From Dactylorhiza incarnata (Eukaryota; Streptophyta; Magnoliopsida; Asparagales; Orchidaceae): DNA of 64,000 bases. The notes below the pieces were generated by a model, which was given only the letters and a program-made list of their open reading frames with translations, was not told the DNA's origin and did not search any database. A program made the position numbers and the translations under genes. The stretch covers positions 992,001-1,056,000 of the forward strand of contig JAWHQI010000061.1 in NCBI GenBank assembly GCA_033032865.1, written 5' to 3'. Shown piece after piece: positions 12,009 to 24,504 of the stretch (position 1 is its first letter; each line of letters opens with the position of its first letter).

Positions 12009-13819
12009 TACTGAAATTTGACTTCCCAAAATTCTGGAAAAATTACAGTAGTATCATATTGACATAAAAACACTATTTCCAGAAGATCGCAATTTTCCAA
12101 CTACTTTAAACCCACAATTTCTATTTATCATGGATGCACATCATTATGAAATTACAAAAGAAATACCAGAAAAAATCACTCATAAATTCTGATAAAATTA
12201 CCATAGGCTTATATTAGCATCATGATCTACTGTGATTTATCTCAAATTTGTCAGACCAATAAAAACTCAGTAATTGCACAAGATTCATAAGGGGTATATT
12301 TGTAATTTTGGCTATTTATAACATGAAATATTTCCCAAAAATTCTCAGAAAATTCATGCTGCCACAATAGTAAAATCAGAGACTAAACCCTAAGTTTCAC
12401 TTCATTCTGAAACCATATGACCCCCTTTTCATCTTATAACCTAAATTAGGGGTAAATTTAGTAAATTCCACATAATCCCCAAATAACTTTTGGGTAGTCA
12501 TATTACTTCCATGGACCCATGTCCAGCATTTCAAAGCCATTGGGTCAACCCCCAAGGCTTGGGGCCCTCTCCACCCCAAAAATTGCTAAGGCACACATTA
12601 AGGTCTTTAGCCTAGCTCTTGCATGGCTCATAACCTCACATGCACAAGGCCAAATGGTCTCAAATTTCTACCAGTGGTCTAGATATATATAAAGAGCTAA
12701 CCACCCAAATTTGGGGGTGTTTGGAGTTATACAACTCCATAAATACCAAATATTTACTTTTGCTAATAAATGAAATAACTCAGTGGATACACATTCATAA
12801 ATTCTCAAATTTAAACCCTAGGTGTATCATCATACCATGCATGCATGGTGTAAATTTCAAGGAATTTGGTTAAGCCATTTAAAAGATATAGCACTTTTAA
12901 TTTCTGCCCTTCACAAGGAGCAGCCCTAGGAAAATGAGTGCCCTGGAGTCCACAGTGCACCAAATCATTTGATTCAATTGGCAAATGAAAGTAGACTCAT
13001 AGGGCTACAAAAGTCATCTCTGCCACTCTTTGAAAATATGGCCTCTAAGGCCTTCAAAATAAGCCTACAAAATTGGGTATTAAGTGTGACATTTTAATTA
13101 AATCTGTTATTTAAATCATTGTGGGCTGCGGTTAGTGATTTCACGCGAAATCAACGGTGCAAATTTCGTCTTCCTCGATGAGTCTACGGCCCCGATTTCG
13201 CCGTGCCTGGGCCATTTTGCGGGCCGTTTTCCGGCGAGCTGAGGCCGTATCCGGCCAAACGCCCAAGCCACCACCACCAGTCGACATAGGGCTTCAGACT
13301 GGCGGTGTTGGTTTGGCCTGAGGTGGTCGGAGAGGGGCTCCGACATCTTTGCGTTTTGCGGTCAGGAACATCAAAATCACAGTGTATGGATCTCCACCTT
13401 CTCGACAGATCTCAATGAGGATAGAAGAGAGAGCTAGCACAGGAGGAGGGGGGGAGGAAACTTGCCTTGATTGAAGCTTGAGTTGAGGGGAAACTCGGGT
13501 TTGCCATTTGATCCTCGCCGACGATCTCCTTGGAGGCAGAGTCGCACAGAGCTCGATTCCTTCAGCAAACAGAGGGCTTTCTCTCCTCTCTCGAATCTGA
13601 AGCTATTGGTAATGGTTAATTGGGATGAGGGGGTATTGTTAGCTGCCAGTCATTAATGGCGATTTCACCAAGGTCGTACCTCCCTCAGCAGCCACTGCTA
13701 CAACTCCAGCTCAGCAGGGTTTCAGCTCCTCTCATCAATTCCTGGCTAGGGGAGGGAAAGTTCCAAACCAATTTGAAATGTTTGGAGTTTAGCCATTAGT
13801 GTGGTCGGCAACTCCCTCT

Positions 13820-13839
13820 CCCCCCCCCCCCCCCCCCCC
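13820..13839. repeat. Poly-C tract of 20
   Basis: Uninterrupted run of C in LTR A. Length is unreliable in any read technology. Confidence 0.9.
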
Positions 13840-14217
13840 TCTCAATAGTTGCCATGTCAGCTCAACCTTGTTGGAATTTCTTGGGGAGGCTGATAGCAGA
13901 CCAGAAAATAGGGAGTGGTGGCCAAGTGGCCACCCCTCCATGAATTCTTCTTGAATTCATGCTTGGTGGTGGCCGGCCACCACCTTGTTGAACCCCTTTC
14001 TTGGGCCCAATTGGGTCCAAGGCAAATCAACCCCTTGTGGGCTGGTTTAGGTGGGGTTGAGCCTAATGGGTCTATGGTTGGGCCAAGTCCAATAGGCTTG
14101 AGTTGGGTTCGAGTTCACTTGATCAAAATAGACCAAATTGGGGATTTTGGGTTTGGGCTTGATCCAAGCTCACGCCACTCAATTTGACTGAGTCACATTG
14201 CTCCCCTAGGCACTATG

Positions 14218-17200
14218 TGTAAGACCCCTTTTTTTTTGCAAAAACCACCGGGTCTTAGGCCCAGAACCGCCATTTTGCGGTGACACCCTCGCTCGGGAAG
14301 GTCGCCACTGCAAAACGTCGATCCTGCCGGCCAACTCGATCCCAAAGAAAAGTAAGCTTAAAGAGACTAAACATACCAAGTCCACATCAAATAAAATTTA
14401 AACCATCAAGAGCTGTCCACATACATAACTGAAACAGAAAGATAAGATATCAAGGGCTTCTGCCCGATACAAAATAGCCTCACTACAAATATCTCTCGCG
14501 GAAGCAAATCAACTAAAACTAACACTCACGGATCCAGTCGTCTGTGCTCCTGTGCTAGACTGCCCCGCCTCCATCTGCACTGGCCTCTGGTGCTGCTCCG
14601 TCGCCGCGGTCACCTAAAATGATAAGGTCCACCGACCGTCAGTCAAACATGACTCAGCCAATTCCCCACCCCTCCCCCAAAGGCTCCTAGGCACCGTATG
14701 GGGAGGAGGAAGCGGAGGACAGTCAAGGGGTAAAAACAAAAAGCAGGTGGCGGCGGATCTACAACTACACAGGTGTATATATATATGAAGCAGTAAGTAA
14801 GCATAGTAAAGTGCATGTTCAGAACAGTAAGCAGTATATATAATGGAAAGTAGAGTAATATAAAAGTAACCATTGATTTATAGGAATGCCCATACAAACC
14901 TATAGACCAAGGGGTCGTTTAGCAGGGCCTACCGTATAAGAAGTCCCATAACCGACTTATACGTTAGGGGTAGGTTGAATGCAATGTTTATGCTATGACA
15001 TGCAAGTATGATGTTATGCTATGTTCATACAAGTGCAACTCACTCACTATGACTCTATGCGCATAGACCTTTAGTTCCCCCTTTTTGGAGCGAGCTAGAC
15101 TCCCAGGATACCCCCGTAGTGGCAAACGGAAGCGGTGGGTTGGGCCTCGCTCACCTCTAGGTTGGTATATGCACTACCTAACCTAGACCTATCGTACGCC
15201 TCCGCAAAACCCGCGGAGCGTCTGCGTACTCTTACTGACTGGACCGCCAGACTTTTATGGCTAAGTGTAAATACCACACTTGCCGAGCCCAAGTATCAAC
15301 GTCGGTACAACGATCACCAACACAAAGAACCCACCACCTTATGCACATGCAACATGTCTTCCGACAAACTCCGAGCCGCAAGCTCCCCGGGCTAACCCGC
15401 CCATCACCAACAAACAACTCAGAACCACAAGCTCACCGAACTAAACCGACTAGATTCCCATAACCACGGGGTGAGTGTGTTATTAGTTAACACTGTACAA
15501 TGACCCACTCCTATACTATAGGGTTAGTCTTGGACTTCCGAGGGTTACCCTGTGAGGGGCTCACTATGGTGTTTGGAGTTATACTGGGATGTCACCCCAA
15601 GACTCCCTTCCCAAGACACTTGTTTTATTGGTGACTACCCACAAGAGCCCCCCTAGTACTTCACCTGGTTCAAACCTAAGTGTTTTAAGGCACTAAAGGG
15701 AAAAGACACTTTCATCAATCCCAGGACGACCTACCCTAAGGGTGGCACCCCAACACCCTAGGACTCATCAAACCCTAGTTAATTCCCGGGATCCTCACAT
15801 GGTCATATGATTACAATTAGGCCCTCACATCTCCAATCAACACACTCCAATTTGGCATATAACCCCAAAGTTGCTAAATTGCTAAACGCGGACCACCCTT
15901 AACGTTTTGATGCTCATGAAGGGAGGTACACTAATTAATCAACTCCATGGCCCAACAATTTTACTGGGGGGTCCATGCTACTTGTTTAAGATCAAATCCA
16001 GAGTTTCACAATTTTCCCAACATTATTAATATTTAAAACATTTTTCCAAAACACAATTTCCTAGGGTTTGAACTACAAGTATACTTTTCTGACTTCCAAT
16101 GCCTACCACAATTTATACATAAATCAAGGGTACCAAGTAATCAGTAAATATGAAATTTTAGGAAATTCCAGCAAGATTGACTATTTTTAAAAATTCCAAA
16201 ACCCATTTATTTCCAATTATTTCCAAAGGGGGTACCCTCATATGAACTCCAAACCTTATGAAAATTTATACAGAGGTGATTCATACTAAAATATTCAGCC
16301 CTACAAAGTTTTACCATGTTCCATAAAGGTTACAATTGTAATTTCCACCAAGAATATATTTGCAATTAATTCCAAATTGAACTAGAGGTACCAAAAATAT
16401 TAATCCATAAATTGTGAGAAAAGTACTGTGGGTTCATAATGGTATGAAATGTCATCCAGCAAAGTTTCATTCAATTACAGAAAATTAACACCCTAAAATT
16501 ATTCATCCCAAAACTTGCCAATAAAGTGAATGATTACAATTTAGACCTCCAAAAGTTTTCTAATGGTTCTAGTAGAATTTCCAGAGATTTATAACATCAA
16601 AACTAAGTTGGTGACAGAGGATGGATAATCACTAAGTATTATTTCTTTCTAAATCCCCAAAACCTAAATATTTACAAATCTACCCAAGGATTTATTACCT
16701 AGGGTTGGCAACTCCAAATCCCACCAAATTCCCACAGTAGTACCCCCTGGTCACCTTGACCACCTCTCCAAAATGTCAAGTCAAACCATTAAGGTTTGAC
16801 CCCTCTTCCTTCATTGACCACTAATTGCACCCCTTAGGGTTTAACCTAGGGTTATGGTCTAAACTTCCCCAAATCCACCCAAACTTCTTGTGAGGGTGTT
16901 ATGACACTCTTAGAACTCAGAGGGGGCTATTACACTTCTCTCCAAGGGCAACCACTCCTATGACCTTCACAAAGCCCTAAAGGGCATCATAAGGTTAACC
17001 ACTAGGGTTTAATGGCACACTAAACCCAAATCTTCCAAGATTGGCTCCTTGGGGTGTCCCATACATCCCAAGACAGTGACCAAGGCCACATTTTCAATCA
17101 GTGGGAGGAAACCCCCTCCACACTCCAAAATTAGCCTAAGTCCACTTTACCTAAAATAACCCTTAAGCAAATAAATGACCAAGGGAAAAATTCCCTACCT

Positions 17201-19611
17201 TGTCCAAGTCCAATCTACTTACTACCTTGGCCAGAGATCAGTGAATGACCACCCAAGATCCTACCAACATTTGGTGAGGAGTGGGGTTCTTTAGGATGCC
17301 TAAATGGGGTGCAAATAGCAATAAGCCCCTTTGCAAATTACTAAGGTAAACCACCTCCAAAGGCCACCCAATTTGGACCAAGGGTTGGCATGGGTGAGGG
17401 TGATGTGCACCCCAAATATGAAGCCCATTGGCTTTGTGGAAGAGTGGGGGCACTCACCCAAAGTTTTCCCTTAACCTAGGGAGCCTAGGCTTAACTTTGA
17501 TAATTACCCTACCAAATCAACTCCAAAAATTATGAGATTTTAACCAGAGACCCTACATGCTCTATAGGGCCACCCATCCAAGTTTGGAATGGTTTTGAGG
17601 TGTTTAAGGCACCTAACTAAGTCACACATGGTTTATTGAGATTTCCCAAACATTATGGGGAGATGATCTCCAATCATTCTGATTTTTGGACATGTGCTAC
17701 ATATATGTACGACTAGACTACACCCCAAATTCAAGTCATTTGGAGTTCTAGGTTGATGTGGGCATCCAAAACAAGTTCTGGTTAGCCCTATAGACAGTGC
17801 TCACCAAAATGTGTGATGTGCCCTAACCAGGGCTCCAAATCGAGTGAACTCAATTTTCGATTAAACTAGACCTCAGGGGCTCCAACTTTGATGTTGGACA
17901 ATTTTCCCCTAGAAGCCTTTAAGTATTTTTAACAGAATTAATTAAACACTGCATGCTTAATCACAAAAATCAGGAAATGAACTAAGGGGCCGCACGAATC
18001 TTGAAGCAATCCGACCGCGCGTGGCATTCGTCCCCAATAAGCCAACGGCTAGGATCTGCCGCGCCTGGGCCGTATTTAACTTGGATTTCCCGGCCACCTG
18101 TGCGCCGCCCCGGCCGACCAACGCCACCACCACCTCCGTTGAGGTGGTGGCCGACGAGGAGCGGTGTTTGATCGGCCGGAGGTGGCCGGAATCATGATCT
18201 GGAAGAGGAAGCCCAACCCGATCGACGGGAGGCTTGGCTGGCTCGATTCACGGCCAATTGTCCACGATGCAAGCCGCCGGCGATTGGGATCTAATCCTCA
18301 GAGGTCAGGGAAGAGAATGGGACCTGTTGTGGAGCTTGTCGTCGTGTTGTCCTTGTGTACACCATGGGAGCTCGGGGTGGTTGTGGTGCCATGCCGATTC
18401 AAGCCTCCTGAACACGACTCCCTCTGAAAACTTGGGGGTTTCTCTCCTCTCCGGCTTCTGAAGCTGATAGGGGGGTTGATTGGAAGTGGTGGTGGCTTTA
18501 ACCCCCAATGCCATTAATGGCCTCTTCGAATTCTTCCCAAGGCCGGCCCCCATACATCCCCCCTGCCTTAATCACTCTTGGAAACTGCTGGAAACTCCTC
18601 ACAATCGGCAGAGGAGATGAAAGGGAGGGTTAATGGGGGAGGCCAAGGGATGAAACTCCTTAATGGCCATGAATGGCCTCTTTCTCTCACCTCAAAAATG
18701 GCGAAACCTCCATTTTCTCTCTCCTAATCACCATGTCCGGTTTCCCTACTCTCTCCTGAGTTTAATGCTAGTCTACTTAGGCTGGTTGACCACCCAATTG
18801 AGTTAGCCCAAAGGGATTGGGCTAGGTTTAAGAGAATTGACCTAAATTGGGCAATTTTGACTTTTGGTCAAATTGGCCAATTGGGCGACCCTAGGATGGG
18901 GCTTTTGGGTCCATTGGGTTCCCAATTAGGTTTAGAAACTACTGATGGGGTCAATTTGGTCATATGAGTCGTAGTTGACCCAATTTAAGCTGGTTTGACC
19001 AAAATAGGCTAAATTGACTTTGGTCAAATTGAGCCCTAGGGTTGACCCAGTCATGGGGCTTTTTGGTCCACTGGGTCGCCTATGACATGATAACACTATG
19101 GATAGGGTCAATTTAATATGGTGATGGTCAATTAGGGCACTTTGTGAAGAATTGACATTTTGACCTAAAAAGGGCATTTTGGTCAAATTGCACCCCTGGG
19201 GGTCCCATGATGGGGCTTTTAGGTCTACTTGGTCTCTTATGGTATTCTAGGCCTAGATGTGTGATCAATTTGACATGGTGAAGGTTAATTGGCTCTAAAT
19301 AGGCTACTTTGACCAATTTGGGGTTAAGGTTGACTTTGGTCAATTTGGCCTCTTTGGTTGACTCTCATGGGCCCCTGGTGCCCTAAGGGGACCCCTAAAG
19401 GGTTAGCGATACTATGGTGGGGTCAAATGGTCAATAGGAAGCCCTAAAGTCCCACCCTAAGCTTGGTAATTGGAAATTGCTATTTGCAGACCAAGGTGGT
19501 TTTCTCTTCCTTTCCTAAGCTCTCAAGGTCAAATGGCTCTTCCTATGGTTTTGTCATGACCTAGTCATGACAAAACCAACTTAGGGGTCTAGCAGTTTGG
19601 GGGATGTTACG
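14218..19611 (-). repeat. Solo LTR 'C', 5.4 kb, TSD CTATG
   Basis: Opens TGTAAGACCCC and closes GGGGGATGTTACG (final A replaced by G). Flanked by CTATG at 14213-14217 and 19612-19616. It is collinear with B over its whole length, including CGATCCTGCCGG near 14330 and TCTAGCAGTTTGGGGGATGT at the end. There is no internal region, so it is a second solo LTR, inserted in the distal part of A. Confidence 0.85.
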
Positions 19612-20442
19612 CTATGAACTCATCCCATGAGGAATTGAGTCATGGTGGGGTCAAATGGGGCTTGATTGCATTTATTTGCCTATAGGGGCAATTTGGGCAT
19701 TTTGGTGATCTTGCCTTAATCCTCCAAGATTGAATGTGCACTTTGGCTCATCTAGGTCTCATTTAATCCCCTTGGTGTTGTGGAGGGTGGTGCTAAACCA
19801 AATTGGCCAATTGGGGCCATTTAAACCATAGAGGGCATAAGGAGTAATTTGGGCAAATTTGTAATTTTGCCCAATTCTCCAAAGTTGGGTTATCCCAAGG
19901 GTCCAATGTGGAACCATTAGACTCCCTAAGTGGCCTAAGAGTGTTAGGGGTGCTAAGGTGGGGTCACTTTGAACTTTAATTATCTAGCTGGCCCAGTAGG
20001 GAGTGATTTGACCAATTTAGAGTTTATGTTGACTTTTGTCAAATTGCCCATCTTGACTGACCCCAATGGATCCAGGGTGGCCCAAGGAACTCTATAAGGT
20101 GTTTAGGAAGAGTTGGTGGGGTCAATTTGTCATTTTGGAGTCTAATATCGAGTTATAAGCCATGGAGTCAAAATTGGCTATTTGCACACCAAGGTGATTT
20201 TCACTTATTCACCTTGGTTCTTAAGGCCATTTTGTCCTCTTAGAGCAATGTCATGATCTTGTCATGACAAAAATGCATCTTAGGGGTCTAGTTGTTTTGG
20301 GGATGTTACACGCCGCTCCAGATCTGTTTTCGTCGCCGCTGTTTTTCGGATCTAGGTCGGATCTCCTCTTATGAGAAAAGTTTTGCTGCCGACCACAAGG
20401 AGCGAATCCAGTTTTGCAAAGGATCTGGAAAGGGGACACACG

Positions 20443-20836
20443 ATGTCGAAGGGAAACAGTCTCTACTCTCCTGTGCCAATGATCAAGCTGGAAAATTCTC
20501 AAATTCAGAGTATAGTGCCTGGAAGCGGAACACCCAATTCAGTATGAAGTATTTAAATATTTTCTATACCATGGAGTCCGTTTTCGCATCCTATACAGGA
20601 GGAGAAGATGCGGATCAATGGATCAATGATGAAGATTTTTGTCGTGATTACCTCCTCAACTGTCTCTCAAATAGACTGGCTGAGACCTTTGGCAAGATGA
20701 AAACTGCAAAGGAAATCTGGGATGCTATGAAGGATCAGTTCAGGGAAGAAGAGAATATGTCAAAGACGCACCTGGTGGACAAGTTCATGGCTTTTACCTT
20801 CGTTAAAGACAGGGAGATCCTTCCACAGGTTGCCGA
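20443..20836 (+). pseudogene. Copia gag, N-terminal part (interrupted)
   Basis: The likely ATG at 20443 begins MSKGNSLYSPVP. About 20 codons later the frame shifts near an A-rich CTGGAAAATTC, and the gag-like sequence continues in the other frame with SAWKRNTQFSMK, CRDYLLNCLSNRLA and MKTAKEIWDAMKDQF. This is the pattern of the UBN2/copia gag family (tryptophan in the WKR motif, then a TAKEIWD helix). The frame ends where E2 enters at 20837; the remainder resumes at 25936 (gag C part). Gag would form the cytoplasmic virus-like particle. The frameshift and the insertion make it nonfunctional. Confidence 0.7.
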
Positions 20837-21135
20837 TGTTGACGCCTAGAAAATCCTGGCCCCAAAATTCGGATCAATGCAGCCGAAGGCTACTCGCCCA
20901 GCAGTCCAACGAGATGGCTTGGCTGGCAACGACGAAGAAGCTAGAAGAGCAATAAACAGGACCCCAGGTGCTGCGGCAGGGAGGTCCCACCACGTACCCG
21001 GAAGCTCAAGGGAGTCTTCCCCTCCAAAACCAAAAATGGCTGAGCTTGGTACAAGGAAGGCAGGGACCTGGCGAGTATCTCGCCTGAGGGGGTCAACCTC
21101 GTCCAAAAGGTCCTCTTTCTTGTACCCCTGGGGGT

Positions 21136-21145
21136 CTATTTATAG
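21136..21145 (-). promoter_or_regulatory. LTR TATA box (E2 3' LTR)
   Basis: The minus strand reads CTATAAATAG, equivalent to 1905-1914 in E1, immediately downstream of the minisatellite in sense orientation. Confidence 0.65.
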
Positions 21146-21204
21146 ACAAATCCTGGGGGGGGGGGGGGTAGTTACCTGGCCATACTCGCCCATACTTGGC
21201 TCTG

Positions 21205-21740
21205 CTCTCCCAAGCTCCCTTCCTGCTCGTCAATCTCCTTTCCTGCTCGTCAAGCTCCCTTCCTGCTCGTCAAGCTCCCTTCCTGCTCGTCAAGCTCCTT
21301 TCCTTCTCGTCAAGCTCACTTCCTGCTCGCCAAGCTCCCTTCCTACTCGTCAAGCTCCCTTCCTGCTCGCCAAGCTCCCTTCCTGCTCGCCAAGCTCCCT
21401 TCCTGCTCGTCAAGCTCCCTTCCTGCTCGTCAAGCTCCCTTCCTGCTCGTCAAGCTCCTTTCCTTCCCGTCAAGCTCCCTTCCTGCTCGTCAAGCTCCCT
21501 TCCTGCTCGTCAAGCTCCTTTCCTGCTCGTCAAGCTCCTTTCCTGCTCATCAAGCTTTCTTCCTGCTCGTCAAGCTCCTTTCCTGCTCGTCAAGCTCCCT
21601 TCCTGCTCATCAAGCTCCTTTCCTGCTCGTCAAGCTCTCTTCCTGCTCGTCAAGCTCCCTTCCTGCTCGTCAAGCTCCCTTCCTGCTCGTCAAGCTCCCT
21701 TCCTGCTCGTCAAGCTCCTTTCCTGCTCGTCAAGCTCGCT
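21205..21740 (-). repeat. U3 minisatellite of E2, 20-bp unit, about 27 copies
   Basis: Plus-strand unit TCCTGCTCGTCAAGCTCCCT. It has the same unit length and place as the E1 minisatellite but a different sequence. Long low-complexity frames across it (for example 20877-21875) come from phase drift of a 20-bp unit and are not genes. Confidence 0.95.
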
Positions 21741-21796
21741 CTGCGAATAGGCGTCTCCTTAGGCCTTTCTAATCTCGACGAATTACGGGTAGTACA

Positions 21797-21812
21797 CAAT
21801 CCCCGCTTTTTT
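21797..21812 (-). other. Polypurine tract of E2
   Basis: The minus strand reads AAAAAAGCGGGGATTG immediately before the 3' LTR start TGTACTACCC, matching E1 (1521-1533) and E3 (63651 onward). Confidence 0.7.
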
Positions 21813-21928
21813 CGAGCTCGCTCGCGAGGTCGGAAAAACAATGTAGGACCCGTGGTTCGGAGAGATGGGCACTAGAGAGTAAAGGCGCAAGGTCCTTCCC
21901 AAGAGGGGATCTCATCTGTAGGAGGAAA

Positions 21929-22460
21929 AAGAGTCGATACCTTGTCGAGCTTAACTGGAGGAAGAGAGAACGCCGACACTTCACGGAGCTGAGCTTAACT
22001 GGAGGCGGATATAAGGTCGACACCTTCTAGGAGCCCAGCTCAACTAGAGGTGAAGAGAAGGTCGACACCTTCTAGGAGCCGAGATCAACTAGAGGTGAAG
22101 AGAAGGTCGACACCTTCTAGGAGCCCAGCTCAACTAGAGGTGGAGAGAAGGTCGACACCTTCTAGGAGCCCAGCTCAACTAGAGGTGGAGAGAAGGTCGA
22201 CACCTTCTAGGAGCCGAGCTCAACTAGAGGTGAAGAGAATGTCGACACCTTCTAGGAGCCCAGCTCAACTAGAGGTGAAGAGAAGGTCGACACCTTCTAG
22301 GAGCCCAGCTCAACTAGAGGTGGAGAGAAGGTCGACACCTTCTAGGAGCCCAGCTCAACTAGAGGTGGAGAGAAGGTCGACACCTTCTAGGAGCCCAGCT
22401 CAACTAGAGGTGCAGAGAAGGTCGACACCTTCTAGGAGCCGAGCTCAACTAGAGGCGGAT
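21929..22460 (-). repeat. 45-bp array of E2, about 10 good units plus degenerate ones
   Basis: Reverse complement of the E1 array unit, so it has the same orientation relative to its element. Good units run from about 22010 to 22456. Before them are degenerate units with GCTTAACTGGAGG, which bring an in-frame TAA into the otherwise open plus-strand (element-antisense) frame. That frame codes RSTPSRSPAQLEV-type repeats and ends near 22568. Confidence 0.9.
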
Positions 22461-22472
22461 AATGCTGGTTGG

Positions 22473-23105
22473 TCAAATCGATCATGTCTTCGTCAAGTTG
22501 GGGGGTTGGCGTCCGGACTCTCCTCTGATAATCTCTCCTGCCGGATGGGAAGTGCAATCGGGGGGTAACTCGGCCAACGTGCAAGGGGGGGAGCTGATCT
22601 CGAACGTCAATGCAGAGGCTTGGTCTTAGGAGGACTCTCTCTCCCGAGGCGCTATCCCACCACCCGACTTGGGTTTTTACGAGAGTCGAGTCGGAGGCCT
22701 GTCCCACAATCGGTCGCCAAGTTGCGGAAGAGACTTCATACTGTCACTCAACAATCAGACGGGATTAACCGCACCAACTCATATGATTGGAATAATTGAC
22801 AAGAGATATTGGGTTTGCCGCAACAGGTCAAATGACACATTTATACAAGGGTCCCTCAACCAGTTAAATCGATCATCACTTCATCAAATTGGGAGGTCGG
22901 CGTCCAGACTTTCTCCTGATAATCTCCCTAGTCGGATGAGAGATGTGGTCGGAGGGTAACTCGACCAACGTGCAAGGCGGGAGCTGATCTCGACCGTCAG
23001 TGCAGAGGCTTGGTATTTGGAGAACGCACTACCGAGGCACCGTCCCATCATCCGTTCTGGGTTTTACGAGAATCAAGTCGGAGGCTCGTTCCCCAACCTG
23101 TCGTG
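22473..23105. repeat. Diverged direct duplication, offset about 390 bp
   Basis: 22473-22715 and 22862-23105 share AAATCGATCA, GGCGTCC(G/A)GACT, CTGATAATCTC, CCAACGTGCAAGG, GAGCTGATCTCGA and GCAGAGGCTTGGT in order. They are clearly homologous with many substitutions. No protein family was recognised in either copy. Confidence 0.75.
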
Positions 23106-23599
23106 GAGATCGGTTTTACCTACTTCAAAAAGCTCTTGCCAGAAGCGAAAAACAACTCTCGCGGCCCATGTTTCAGGGGGCGAGGAATTTTTATTCAAAT
23201 GGAATAAACACAAGGAGGGGGAGAATGCACCTTCCCGCTCAGGGATAGAACCTCTTCAGGTCATTGCGCTCCAGGTATTCCCAAGCAATTCTCCTTCATG
23301 ATTCTGAAGGCGGTATCCGCCAGTCTCGAATGCCTCTTGAATGATGAAAGGTCCCTCCTAGTTCAGTTCGAGCTTCTCGATGACAAGTGATCTCCCTGTT
23401 GAGCCTTTAGGTGCTTCTGAGCAGTTCTTCATCTCATAGAACACACCATGAAGGGGACTGTCAGTCGGGGAGGTTCCAAAGGAACACACCATCCCGAGGT
23501 CTCCATCCTACTTGGGTGTTGAATGCCGACCAAACCTGTTTCAATCTCCCATGCTTCAGGGAGGTGAGGGATATCAACTTGAAGGCTATACGAGTAAGA

Positions 23600-24110
23600 A
23601 CATAGCATCGGGGATACCAACTGGAACACCTTATGAGTAAGACCCCTCATGGATCATAGCCGACGGAAGGAGATCATCGGGAGTATAGTACCGCGGGACA
23701 TCAACGCGGGACATCAACTGGAATACCTCATGAGTAAGCATTCTCATGGATCATAGCCGACGGAAGGAGATCATCGGGAATAAGGAGCTTGCAGAATACC
23801 AAGCTTGGATACGTCATGAGTAAGCATTCTCATGGAACATAAGTCCTTTATGAAGATCATCGCGAGTAGAAGCTCGCGGAACACCACCTTGAAGACGTCA
23901 TGAGTCGGCATCCTTATGGAATGTAAACCCTTGATGAAGATCATCGCGAGTAGGAGCTCGTGGAACACCACCTTTGAAAACCATCGCGACTAGGAGCTCG
24001 CCGATCATCAACTTGGAGACCTCGCGAGTAGATTGTTGAAGAAGACCATCACGACTAGGAGATCGCCGAGCATCAACTTGGAGACCTCGCGAGTAGTTTA
24101 TGTGCTTTCC
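23600..24110. repeat. Degenerate repeat block in E2
   Basis: Loosely repeated phrases: CATGAGTAAGCATTCTCATGG, GAAGATCATCGCGAGTAG(G/A)AGCTCG and CATCAACTTGGAGACCTCGCGAGTAG. Spacing is irregular, roughly 60-110 bp. No gene recognised. Confidence 0.6.
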
Positions 24111-24504
24111 CTTGGTGTCGAACTCGTCATGAATCATCATGTTTGTTAGTCAGACAAAAGCACTCGCGGGCTTTACCAAAGCACCCGTAAGTATGATCAT
24201 GTATGGAAATCACTAGCATTGAAGGAGGAAACTGAGGGGAGGAGGAGTGGACCCCCTACGCAGAGGGTTCGGGGGTTCAGCGCCCCTTGCGGGGTCGGGG
24301 GCAGCGCCCCTGGAAATTTTTTATTTTCCATACTCGCCTGGCCCTGAAATCAGCCTTCAAGAACTCGCCAGTAGGGATCTCGCCTATGGGCGAGTAAGGA
24401 AGGATCTTGCTCGCCTGCATGAAGTCGCCTCGTTTGATGTTGCTCGCCTATGTGCGAGTAAGGAAGAAGCTCGCCTATGGGCGAGTAAGGAAGAATCTCG
24501 CCAT

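Larger units (their letters stand above)
2544..20310 (-). repeat. Giant LTR 'A' of Tekay/Del-like element, split by solo LTRs B and C
   Basis: On plus coordinates the LTR opens TGTAAGACCC and closes GGGGATGTTACA. On the sense (minus) strand that is TGTAACATCCCC to GGGTCTTACA, the usual ends of this gypsy group. Landmarks recur in the same order in A, B and C: the GGTCCACCGACCG block, the GGGGCTCGC block, a GC-rich block with CTACGGC, and a GGTCAATTTGG-rich distal part. After removing B, C and their duplicated target sites A is about 6.86 kb, longer than B and C because it contains a 156-bp satellite. I see no credible gene in it. Its outer target duplication (CGCCG expected) cannot be checked. 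Confidence 0.75.
20837..21796 (-). repeat. 3' LTR of E2 (960 bp)
   Basis: Plus-strand ends are TGTTGACGCC and GGGTAGTACA. It is nearly identical to 25018-25935 but about 42 bp longer, mainly two extra 20-bp minisatellite units plus a one-base difference in a G tract (14 against 13). Confidence 0.9.

Noticed and set aside
20877..21875. 332-codon plus-strand frame rich in RQAPFLLVKLPSCSS repeats
   Set aside because: It lies across the 20-bp U3 minisatellite of the E2 LTR on the antisense strand, the codon content only mirrors the repeat, and it has no conserved domain. The overlapping frame 21196-21750 and the second-LTR frame 25375-25911 are the same effect.
22050..22568. 172-codon SR-like repeat protein in E2
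   Set aside because: The start is GTG, an in-frame TAA lies just upstream in degenerate units, and the frame merely follows the 45-bp array. It is kept only as part of the antisense-frame question.
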